A DNA stretch of 64,000 nt, taken from assembly GCA_963921195.1 (NCBI GenBank), contig OY992540.1, forward strand, positions 78,109,337-78,173,336, read 5' to 3'. A program made the translations under genes and the position numbers. The notes beneath the pieces are model-generated. The model had not been told where the DNA came from and did no database searches. It saw only the letters and a list, made by a program, of their open reading frames with translations. Shown here piece after piece: positions 54,651-63,900 of this stretch (its first letter is position 1; every line of letters starts with the position of its first letter). Source of the stretch: Pegoplata infirma (taxonomy: Eukaryota; Arthropoda; Insecta; Diptera; Anthomyiidae).

Positions 54651-54860
54651 ATAGTTTTCTTGAAAATTATTCTATGTGAATATCATAGTTTTAATTAGAA
54701 GAGGAAATATGACCTAGAGCTAAAATAAACCAATTTAAAATATAATATTTTAAAGGTCAAACAAAACAATTTTTCTTTTTTAAGAAAAATTAAACAGAAT
54801 ATGAGAATCTGTTTATTAAAAAAAAAACGGGTGATCTCAAATTTTAGCTAGTTTTGCTTA
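54651..54860 (+). repeat. Duplicated flank, copy 1 (with 60251-60464)
   Basis: Starting in the head hairpin of copy H, this ~210 bp (ATAGTTTTCTTGAAAATTAT, GGAAATATGACCT.GAGCTA, GGGTGATCTCAAATTTTAGC) recurs in the same orientation at 60251-60464. Here it is interrupted at TTA by MITE 3. Confidence 0.8.
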
Positions 54861-55400
54861 CAAGGGAAGTCTCCCTAGTGTCACCCGCGGATCTTTATGG
54901 AAATGGTTTTATTTTGTAGAGCAGAAAAAATAAAGGGATACGTATTTTTTTAGCGGCCCAAATTCATATTTAGGGGGTAAAAAGGAGGGGTGAAGACAAG
55001 GCCATTTTTCAGTTTTTTCGTTTATCTCCTATATTATGCAAAGAACCCTAGTCATGTTACATACCAAATGGAAGGTCGTTGGAAAACCTATCTACGTGTG
55101 CTCAGAACGTGTCCAAACATGCACAACTTTTTGTCATACTGAGTAAAATACCAAAATTTTAGGACATTTTTGTTAATAAGTCGAAAAATATTAACTTCTT
55201 TGGCTCGTTGTTAGCACCACGAGATAGGTATTTTTAATATCTTTAATCTGATACCACACATCCCTATATTAATTTTGTTTAAATAGGCATAAATCGAGTT
55301 TGGGCCGCTAAAAAAAATACGTGTCGAATTAATTTTCGTTCTTAACAACATATCCAAATTTCATGAAGATTGGAGGGTGACACCAGGGAGACTTCCCTTG
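54861..55400. mobile_element. Harbinger-type MITE 3, 540 bp, TTA TSD
   Basis: Ends CAAGGGAAGTCTCCCTAGTG and ACCAGGGAGACTTCCCTTG are inverted copies extending over TGTCACCC. TTA flanks at 54858-54860 and 55401-55403. The duplicated copy near 60452-60460 has a single TTA at the corresponding place, consistent with an empty site. Confidence 0.8.
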
Positions 55401-55413
55401 TTAGTGGGACTCA

Positions 55414-56866
55414 CAAGGAAGGTCTTTCACAGAGCACCCAGCGATTGTCCAGAAACTTGCATATAAGAAAGAGGGGAGCCAAATAGAAGTTACCTGTTTT
55501 TTTATAGCTGCCCAATATCACACTTATCGGGTCAAAGGGGTGGGGGAAAATATGATTTTTTTTTCGTTTTTTGAGGATTTTTCTTATTTCTTCAACAGAA
55601 ACTATATGAACCTTTAATACAGGTCGAAAGGTATTTTGAAGACCTTTGCAATGGTGTATCGGAAGTATCCAAATTCTGCTACGTAAAGTTTATTATTGTC
55701 AAAAATGTATAATCGTTGGGGCAGTTTACATGGAAATGTATATACCCAGGCAGAAACTGCCAACCGTTCCAAAGAAAAAGTCTGGGCAAAGCACTTTATT
55801 TTTTGTGTAGAAGGTAGTATGAATTCAAAAAAGTGCTTTCCAAGCGCTTTGCCAATGTTTTTCTATTTAAATCCGTTCAAAGTATAAATTTTTTATTAAA
55901 ATTTATTAATTTTCAAAACAATTGGAATATTTTTTACTTCCCTGCAGGATAAGTGGCCGGTCCTTGATAGTTCCCATGATATGTCACTTATATACAATGA
56001 CCTACATGGAGTCTCTGGTCCTACATATTACAAACTTGACACCTTTTATATAAAAACACCTGTTTCTTTCGTGAGGAAGTGTCTTAAACTCCAGATACAA
56101 CGCCCTTAAACTCCGGATACATACCCGTTTCGGTTCAATACACCACTTTTTCGGGACTTTTCCAAATTTTTTCCTAAAAGCATTTTTAATAATTTTTTTA
56201 TTCCAAAACGCAAAAAAAACTGCAAACTAATTTTTTCCGGGACTTGGAAAATTGTTCAAAGTTTTTTCAACATTTTTTTTTATCCTAATAAATGAGCCAA
56301 TAAATTTTTTATCCTTATTTAATAAATTTCTTTATTCAAATAAACATCAAAAAAAGTTGTGTCTTATGGACTTATGTATACAATTTAGATACGTCCCATT
56401 TTTTTGTTCTAAAAGTGCTGTAATAGTACCATATGTTTTGTTTTTAAAGCGCTTTCAAAGCGCTTTAAAATAGCAACGGCATACCGTTTACCGTGGTTAT
56501 CATTTTGGACGCTGGGAGAGTACTTAACTGTGATGCTTTCCCAGCACACAGGCGACCATAAAAGGTACTTTGCCAGCGCTCTCCCGTTCGTATTTTTCTG
56601 CCTGGGTACTTATGACCGCCAAAATCATACATAAAATAATCTCTATCAAAATTAAGCTGACTCCTATTTTTTCGTTTGGCGAAATTCCTGCTAGTTCGGC
56701 TTTTATACGGATTTTTCCGAAAGCCATTATTTTTTCATAAGGTGGCAACCCTTTTGTAAATTTGAGATTGGGCAGCTAAAAAAACAGGTAACTCCTATTT
56801 TTCTCCCCTCATTCCAATACTCAAGTTTGGGATAATCGGTGGGTGATTTGTGAAAGACCTTCCTTG
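55414..56866. mobile_element. Harbinger-type MITE 4, split by a nested element
   Basis: Ends CAAGGAAGGTCTTTCACAG and GTGAAAGACCTTCCTTG match MITE 2 along both halves (GGGTCAAAGGGGTGGGGGAAA; CGAAATTCCTGCTAG). Flanking triplets are TCA and TAA, so the TSD is worn or absent. The centre is interrupted by 55745-56606; comparison with MITE 2 near 51140-51160 shows the uninterrupted state. Confidence 0.75.
55745..56606. mobile_element. CCCAGGCAG-type TIR element nested in MITE 4, 862 bp
   Basis: Ends CCCAGGCAGAAA and TTTTTCTGCCTGGG are inverted copies, flanked by TA at 55743-55744 and 56607-56608. AAGCGCTTT motifs and TGCCAACCGTT / AACGGCATACC blocks lie inside both ends. No recognised transposase. 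Confidence 0.75.
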
Positions 56867-57599
56867 TAAGACATTTTTCCAGATTCCGGGATATTTTTTC
56901 TTAAAGTTTCAAAAGGCATTTCTTCTATAGAAAAAGTATCAGTTTCTGAGTTATTTTTCATTTAAAAAAGTCTCAGGCTCTACAATATTTTTTCTGGCAA
57001 TGAGTTAAAACTCACAAATTCTGAGATATTTTTCTTATCGAAAATTCTGAGGTTTTTTCAAGGATCCTAAGATTTTTTTCCTAACGAAAAGGTCCAGCTT
57101 TCCTAATAAAAAGTCTTAGATTCTGAGATATCTTTCAAACAGAAATAAACTCAGATACTGAGACATTTTTTCTAAAAAAAAAAAAATATTAGATTCTGAG
57201 ACATTTTTAAAATAAAAAAAATCTCTGATTCCGAGACATGTTTCGTACAAAAAATTCGCTATTACTTATGTGTAATTTTTCCTTTTCAAAAAGTCTCAGA
57301 TTTTAATACATTTTTCTATAGAAAAAATCTAAAATTTTTCCTGAAGAAAATTGTCTTATTTTTTATATAGAAAAATTTAAAGATTCCGAGACATTTTTTC
57401 TTATAAAAAATTCAAAGGTTCAAAATCATTTTTCCAATAGAAAAATTTTGAGATTCTTGGACATTTTTCCTAGAAAAAAATTCTCACATAATTTTCATTT
57501 CTTTTTCTCTTTCCTTTTTACCCATCTTCTTCTCCGATTTTTCCTAAAAAAAAAAATTATCAGATTTTTTTAATAAAAAACTTTCAAATTTATTCAACA
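56867..57599. repeat. TCTGAGACATTTTTC satellite, second block
   Basis: Same degenerate unit as 49096-50800, here with more CTTATAGAAAAA-type variants. No gene. Confidence 0.6.
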
Positions 57600-57861
57600 C
57601 ACAAAAAAAATGTTTCCAATAAACGACTTTCGTAGTATTTATGAACAAATTCATAAAATTTATTAACTTTTTCATAATACTTATAAACTTTTTCATAGTG
57701 TTTATGAATAAATCATAATATGTGAAATTTAGGAACTATTTAACATATTTTCATAAATACTATGAAAAAGTTCAAAAATTTAATGAAAACGTTCATAATT
57801 TTTATGTATTTGTTCATAAATACTATGAATTTCGTTCATTGGCAAATAGTTATTTTTTGTG
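57600..57861. mobile_element. Small palindromic CACAAAAAAA MITE, 262 bp
   Basis: Ends CACAAAAAAAATG and TTATTTTTTGTG are inverted copies. The body is built of TATGAA/TTCATA motifs in both orientations (TAGTATTTATGAACAAATTC / CATAAATACTATGAA). Right flank TA, left flank CA, so the TSD is probably TA with one change. It interrupts the satellite. Confidence 0.65.
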
Positions 57862-58179
57862 TATAGAAAAATTGTTATCCTATTAAAAGACTCTCAAATT
57901 TTTCCTAAAAAATTATAAGAAAAATACACAAATTATTCTTATCGAAAAAGTGTAAAATGTTTCCTACACTCAAAAGAAAAACTCTGTCAAAAAATCTGTA
58001 AAACGACTTTCAATTTGAATTAGCAATTTTTTAGCAGATTGTTCTGCTGAGAAGGATATTTTTACTAAAATCTCTGTCATTCAGTTTAAGAAAATAACAG
58101 ACATTTTACTATGTTTATACTGATTTTGTTTGCTGAATTTCATTATTTTTTCAAGAAATTTTTTTATATAAAAAAAAAG

Positions 58180-58395
58180 CAGAACAGATTGTTCTGCTGA
58201 AATCAGCAGATTGCTCTGCTGAAATCAGCAGATTGCTCTGCTGAAATCTGCAGATTGTTCTTCTGAAATCAGCAGAATGTTCCGCTGAAATCAGCAGATT
58301 ATTCTGCTGAAAACAGCAGATTGTTCTGCTAAAATCAGCAGATTTTTCTGCTAAAATCAGCAGATATTTCTGCTAAAATCAGATTTCTCTGCTGT
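58180..58395. repeat. CAGCAGATTGTTCTGCTGAAAT tandem array
   Basis: About nine units of 22-24 bp. Each unit is itself a palindrome (CAGCAGA..TCTGCTG), so the array could fold as a series of hairpins. The first units differ by single bases. A last unit resumes at 58580 and another lies at 59052-59075, near the right end of the element. Confidence 0.85.
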
Positions 58396-58441
58396 CGAAC
58401 AACACACATGTTTAAAAACTAAAACGCCTGATAAAAGTATA

Positions 58442-58515
58442 AGCTTCCGTAGCGTAGTGGTTAAGAAGTGTACTTTCAAATCGGAAGGTGACGAGTTCGA
58501 TGCTGGCTGGCGGCG
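58442..58515 (+). ncRNA. tRNA-like module with T-run terminator
   Basis: GCTTCCGTAGCGTAGTGGTT (A box), an anticodon-like arm, and GACGAGTTCGATGCTGGC (B box). A run of 12 or more T begins at 58520, suitable as a Pol III terminator. Stems are only partly complementary, so it is not a normal tRNA; it could still be transcribed. Confidence 0.6.
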
Positions 58516-58604
58516 TATGTTTTTTTTTTTTTCTTGTTATATTTATTCACCTCTTATGACAGATATTTAGCAAACCGTGTCTGCTAAAATCAGCAGATTT
58601 CTCA

Positions 58605-59018
58605 GGCGTACGAACATAGCGCCCAAGGTCTTATCGCCCAAAGCCGTAAATGTCATATCGCCCAAGCTGCGACATATAGACCAAAATGATAGGTCTAAAA
58701 ATGTTATTTCTCCCAAAACAAAATTGTCAAAAAATCCAAAATATTTTTTTGGGCGAAATGTCGAAATTACGACTTTTATGATTTGTTTTTATGTAATAAA
58801 GGTTTTCTGCGTAGCCGGCCTTCGGCCGGGCTTAGGGATTACATACTCCATGCATTAAACCCACCCTCTCTGCAAACCAAAGCTGTTTTGGTTATCAGGC
58901 CTTTTTGAGGCATAACAAATTAGATAGCGTAAAGGCCTGCTACCCTACCCACATTTTTTTGGGTGGAATGACTTTTTTAAATTGGGCGATATGCACTTGG
59001 GCGCTATGTCCGTACGCC
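58605..59018. mobile_element. Mutator-type MITE, 414 bp, 9-bp TSD
   Basis: Ends GGCGTACGAACATAGCGCCC and GGGCGCTATGTCCGTACGCC are inverted with one mismatch in 20 and stay related for about 60 bp (ATCGCCCAA / TTGGGCGAT). Identical 9-bp repeats GATTTCTCA flank it at 58596-58604 and 59019-59027. Nine-bp duplications are typical of Mutator-like elements. It is much richer in G+C than its surroundings and contains a strong hairpin GCCGGCCTTCGGCCGGGC near 58815. Confidence 0.85.
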
Positions 59019-59252
59019 GATTTCTCATATGGCTCAAAATGGGTGTATTTTCAGCAGATTTTTCTGCTGATTGGACAGAGAATTTATTTTGAGTGTACCT
59101 ATAGAAAAATTCTAAAATATTTCGTCTAAAAAAATTCCCCAATTTTTTTTCTACAAAAATACCCAAATTTTTCTACTAGAAAAATTCTCAAATTTTTGTC
59201 GAGAAAAATCCTCGTATTTTTTCTAAAAAAACATTATTGCGCAACTTTTTTC

Positions 59253-59986
59253 CCCAGCAAAACTTAGATTACTAAATAAGGTATAAAATAAGGTATAGGA
59301 TCTCTTATTTTATACATTGCAGCATTGATGATTTTAACAGGCGATGAGACTCAAAGTAATGCATATACATTATCACAAAGAATACCAGTAAGGTATAAAA
59401 TAAGTCATAAATTTATAACGAAGAATACGAGTAAGGTGTAAAATATATGATATTTTATAGGTTACGAGTAAGGTATATAATGTAGCATACCAGAACGTAA
59501 TATATAAGGTGTTACGAGTAGTGAAAAAGTAATTTTGTATTAAATTTACTCACGTGATTGTAAGTGAGTGCAAGTAGATAAAATATGCTCGTGAGTGTAT
59601 GTCGTTAGAAATTTCCTGTCGTGAGCCCATCTCTAGTTTAAACTTTTGCATTTTTTTATAAAATAATTATTTTTTATGTTATTGTAATGCATTATGCATC
59701 CAATTATAAATAATGCATTATTTCAAACTTTCAAATAATATATAATGTAACCAAATATAAGTCATCAATGATTTAATGTTTAGAAATAATAAATATGAAA
59801 TACATTTTTTCCAATAATCATGCATTACGTAGCAAATTATTAGTAATGCATTATTTTTCACTTGAAAATAATACGTTGTGGAACAAATGTTTGGTAAGAC
59901 ATCATAAAATAATGCTACAAATAAGTTATATGCATTACCTGGTAATGTGTTATATAATCACTACCCATTACCAAAGTTTTGCTGGG
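59253..59986. mobile_element. CCCAGCAAAACTT TIR element, ~734 bp
   Basis: Left CCCAGCAAAACTT and right AAGTTTTGCTGGG are perfect inverted copies. The interior has ATAAGGTATAAAATA repeats (59275-59515) and TAATGCATTA/TAATGTGTTA motifs (59690-59960). Between them, 59551-59636 is a fragment of the CACTCA-type hAT element with its right end GCCCATCTCTA. No TSD established. Confidence 0.65.
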
Positions 59987-60222
59987 ATATAGAAAAATTT
60001 TAACATTCCGATACATTTTTAAATTTTTTCTTTAGAAAAATTCTCAATTTTTTTCATAAAAAAAATTTCTAACATTCCTAAAAATTTTTTTTCATATAAA
60101 TTTTAAGTTTTTTAGACATTTTTCATAAAAAAAATTCTCAGATTATTTCATTTCCTTTTTTCCCTCTTCTTTCCATCCTTTCTTTTTTTCTTTTTCCTTT
60201 TCCCTTTTTGTATCGGCGCCTG

Positions 60223-60464
60223 CCCTCTATCACTAGAGTGGAGGGTATAAAAATTATTTTCTTGAAAATTATTCTATGGAAAATTATTTTAATTAGTAAA
60301 GGAAATATGACCTCGAGCTAGAATACACCAATTCAATATATAATATTTAAAAGTCGAATAAAACAATTTTTATTTCTTAGTAAAAATTAAACAGAATGTG
60401 AGAATCCGTTTATTTAAAAAAAAAACATGGGTGATCTCAAATTTTAGCTAGTTTTGTTAAGTTG
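60223..60464 (+). repeat. Duplicated segment, copy 2, with DINE head remnant and empty site
   Basis: Starts with only the head hairpin of a DINE (CCTCTATCACTAGAGTGGAG GGTATA), then ~210 bp matching 54651-54860. At 60450-60460 (AGTTTTGTTAAGTT) a single TTA stands where MITE 3 is inserted in copy 1. Confidence 0.8.
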
Positions 60465-61560
60465 GACACAGTTAGCCTTTAAAGAGCACACAGAAGAAAA
60501 TGTTTACTATATTTCATTCTACTGATGATTCTAACATCTCGAAAACTAAACATTTTAGTTATTGTGAGGATGTTTATTCTGGCTCTATTAGTTATTTTAG
60601 TTATTTATAACTTCGATAGAGGGCTCTGTCATTTAGTTGAAGTTTGTTTTGCTATTTATATTTTAAATTCTCTTGTTTCTCCAGTACTTTTTATTGGCCA
60701 TTCCAGATATTTTTTTTTAGAAAATATTACAGTGTAACATGTTTTGAATGTGTTTATAATTTTGTTGTTTTGTTTCTATTCAAGATCTCTTGTCATGGTT
60801 AAGAAGTAATAGATTTTATTTTCGCTTCATTTTATAGTTTTTTTTTCTTTTGGAATTTTTTTTTGTTCATGTTCAAAAAAAAATTGTACATGAGTTTTTA
60901 TACATTTATGAGTGCTACCTCAGAAGGTCTTTATATGTGGCAGTGTTTCTATTTTAGCGGTTGTTGCTGCTACTTTTTGGCTGGTTTAATGTCAACATGG
61001 TCTCTTGGAAGAAAAAGCAAAAAATTATAAAAAATCTGTATTAGAGTAACAATGATGGAGCAAATGTCTTAAGAAAACAGCAAATGTTTTAACTTAAATA
61101 TTTTGCTACAACGCATTTTAAGACAAGTGTTATTTCAAAAAAAAAAATGTGGTTTCTATTTTATATTTTTTTGGATTATTACGGTCTAAATTTGCATATA
61201 ATAAGCAAAGCAGCCTTTTAAACTTAAACTTATTTTTGTAGAGATATATACTTACATTAGGGATGTAACTACCCAGACAGACCAAAATTCTACCAATTCT
61301 TTGCAATAGGAAAACAAAATTCCAAGTGGTAACCGAGATATAGCCGTGAGAAAAATTGTTCTTTAAAAATCAAGTTTTAGCCAAAATATACATGAGAACA
61401 TAAAATTCGCTCAGCAGTTAAACGAGAAAATCCAAATGGAGTTTTTTTAGTTTCGATAAGTACTTCAAGAAATTCCACATGTTGCACTGTTTGAATAAAA
61501 TAAGTTTCATAGAAATTCAGAATAGTTTCTTCCAGCAATCCCCTTTTCAAAAGTTGTGTA
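60465..61560. other. A+T-rich DNA, no convincing gene
   Basis: An ATG at 60525 opens a 70-codon hydrophobic frame with two possible membrane segments (VIVRMFILALLVILVIY and a second). It has no relatives I recognise and the surroundings are A+T-rich, so I leave it uncalled. The remainder shows no bounded repeats. Confidence 0.35.
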
Positions 61561-61568
61561 CTCTAAAC

Positions 61569-62130
61569 TAGAGATGGGCGCTTGAGTGATTTTTGACTCA
61601 CACTCACTCACGCTCACGACAGGAATTTTTAAATCACGCACACTCACTCACGAGCACATTTGTTCTACTCACACTCACTCACAATCACGTGAGTAAATTT
61701 AATACAACTCACACTCACGTGCACTCACGCAAGCTTCACTCACACTCACGTTGACTCACACTCACGAAACAATTATTTATACAAAAAAAAATTAAAATTT
61801 CAAAAATCTTTTAAAATTTTCAGCGAAATTTTACATTTTTTTTTCTTTTTTCGGGACGAAAATTAAATTAAGCCATATTTTAAAATTTTTTGTTGCTTTT
61901 TTTGGTACAAAAGGAAGAGAAAATAAATCACGCAAACTCACGCAAAAAAATCGACTCACGCACACTCACTCATGCAAAAATCTTACTCAAGCACACTCAC
62001 TCACGCAATTTTTTTCTCCACTCACACTCACTCACAATCACGTGAGTAAAATTGAAATCAGTCACACTCACGCGTGATCACGCGTGAATCACGTGAATCA
62101 CACTCTAATTTGCTCATGTGCCCATCTCTA
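61569..62130. mobile_element. hAT-type element made of CACTCA motifs, 562 bp, 8-bp TSD
   Basis: Ends TAGAGATGGGCGC and GTGCCCATCTCTA are inverted copies with one mismatch; identical 8-bp repeats CTCTAAAC flank them at 61561-61568 and 62131-62138. The arms are arrays of CTCACACTCACTCACG with ACGTGAGT in the opposite direction. Related fragments occur at 36910-37260 and 59551-59636. No transposase. Confidence 0.85.
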
Positions 62131-62236
62131 CTCTAAACTATTAAGCGAGGGCAAATATTCAAAACTTGCTATCTACATAATGAACATTTTTTATGAGATC
62201 AAAAAGAACTATTATTGTTAGGTAATTCTAAGAGAT

Positions 62237-62672
62237 CCCAGCAAAAAAAGTGCGGAGTACTTCTATTTGGAGTGCTTTAAAACTATAACAAATGTAATGA
62301 AATACAACAAAAATAACAAAAAACACAAGAAAAAAACACACAAACCGTTTTTTCTACTCCATAAAAAGTTGTTATTCAGCACTTAACTCATTACCTTCCG
62401 CGACACTCCCATACAAAAGTAAGTAGATATTCAGTAGATAAGAAGTACTCCGAGCTTTCAAACAACTTCCAACTACTTCCACGGAGTAGTTCTTATCTAC
62501 TGAATATCTACTTACATTTGTATGGAGTGCTGAATATCTATGTATTCTGGAGTAGAAAAAACTGTTTGTGTGTTTTTGTCTTGTGTTTTTTGTTATTTTT
62601 GTTGTATTTCATTACATTTGTTATAGTTTTAAAGCACTCCACTGAGAAGTGGTAATGACTTTTTTTGCAGGG
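62237..62672. mobile_element. Near-perfect palindrome, 436 bp (CCCAGCAAAAAAAG ends)
   Basis: Left CCCAGCAAAAAAAGTG and right ACTTTTTTTGCAGGG are inverted copies, and the arms continue inward through GGAGTGCTTTAAAACTATAAC, GAAATACAACAAAAATAAC, AACACACAAACCG and TAGATATTCAGTAGATAAGA to a centre near 62465. The arms are almost identical, suggesting youth. The CCCAGCAAAA end resembles 59253-59986. TSD uncertain (AT on both sides). Confidence 0.75.
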
Positions 62673-63164
62673 ATATTATTAATCTTTTTTCTACAATATA
62701 ATTAAAAACAATTGTTTTTGAAATAATATTTTAGTTAAAAATTATTTCGATAGGTGACAACTAATTCAGTGAACACATTTCTATCGGAAATATTGCAGAT
62801 AGGAAGATTTGAATATTCGCCCTAGTTATGATTTAGAGAATAATTTGTGTCTGTCTGTCCGCATTTTTGTTTCAACCATTTTGTGGTTGTACCCCTAATA
62901 TAAAACTTCCAAGTTGATTTTCTTGATTAGTTGTTTGCCTTTCTGGCTGTTTGGATTTTATTCGTTTTTCGTTACAATTTTAACGCTTCTGACATTCGCC
63001 ATGTTTCTGACTATAAATAATGTATTGAAACAAGCCCTAAAATCTTTACAGGTAGTTCTCTGTTTACGAAATAGTTTATATATTGTGATTTCGACTAATG
63101 GTATTTTAAAATTAAGTTCTTCAATACAAATCAAGTAAAAATAGTGCAGAAAGGCGACACGAAA
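62673..63164. other. A+T-rich DNA without recognisable features
   Basis: The hydrophobic plus frame at 62914-63138 starts with TTG, not ATG, and has no recognised family. No bounded repeats. Confidence 0.4.
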
Positions 63165-63320
63165 TAACTCCCAATGAAATAAATCCCACCAAAAATGAAA
63201 TATGTCCCAATGGAGAAAAAAATGAAATAAGTCCCAACCACAATGAAATAACTTCCACCTACAAAATGAAATAAGTGCCAATGAAATAACTCCCATTAAT
63301 AATGAAAGAAGTCCCAATAA
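63165..63320. repeat. AATGAAATAAGTCCCA minisatellite
   Basis: About nine units of 14-22 bp, each GAAATAA(C/G)TCCCA with a variable linker. The minus frame (WDLFHFFLHWDIFHFWWDLF) is its translation. Confidence 0.75.
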
Positions 63321-63544
63321 AAAAATTTAGAAATCTCAACAAAAATTAAACAAACAATGAGGAAAAATATATCAGTTAAGTCGAGAACGAGGATCCTGAT
63401 GTTACTTTCGGTGCAATACAAACAAGTTATAATAACTGCCAAATGCGAAACTTGACGGCAGATTTGTTTTTTTTTCAGAGTTTTTCGAAAACATGCAAAA
63501 ATACATTGAGTGTTGTATTTGACTTGCTTCGGTTACATTCAAAC

Positions 63545-63900
63545 ATCGCAGCGATGTTTTGCAACTATTTTTGGTACCAATTTTTCGCGTGCGGTCCTTT
63601 TTGCCACAAATTTGTATGTTACCGCTCATTTAAAAGATTTAATTACAACCTGTTGTAAAAAGCGCCACAGGCGAAAATTTGGTACCAAAAATCGCGGCGA
63701 TTTTTGGTACCAAATTTTCGCCTGCGGCGCTAATTGCGACAAATTTGTATGTTACCGAAAATTTAAAAGATTTAATCAGAACTTGTTGTAAAAAGCGCCG
63801 CATGCGAAAATTTTGGTACCAAATTTTCGCCTGCGGCGCTTTTTACAATAAGTTCTGATTAAATCTTTTAAATTTTCATCTGCGGTGCTTTTTTCAACAA
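63545..63900. repeat. Nested palindromic GGTACC/GCGCC repeat array, cut by the window end
   Basis: Units of about 140 bp (TTTGTATGTTACCG, AAAGATTTAAT, CTTGTTGTAAAAAGCGCC, GGCGAAAATTTGGTACCAAA) appear in both orientations, with palindrome centres on GGTACC or GCGGCG near 63692 and 63815. Frames at 63443-63791 repeat the same peptide because of this array. The repeat continues toward, and perhaps beyond, 64000. Confidence 0.7.

Larger units (their letters stand above)
57967..59095. mobile_element. TA-flanked CACTCAAAA element with CAGCAGA array and tRNA-like module, 1129 bp
   Basis: Ends CACTCAAAAGAAAAACTCTG and CAGAGAATTTATTTTGAGTG are inverted copies, flanked by TA at 57965-57966 and 59096-59097. 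Inside are the tandem array 58180-58395, a tRNA-like module 58442-58515 and a later 9-bp-TSD insertion 58605-59018. Non-autonomous. Confidence 0.75.

Noticed and set aside
60525..60737. 70-codon hydrophobic frame with ATG
   Set aside because: Hydrophobic frames are expected in T-rich DNA; no family recognised, no splice or conservation evidence.
62914..63138. Hydrophobic 74-codon frame
   Set aside because: Non-ATG start and T-rich composition; no relatives recognised.
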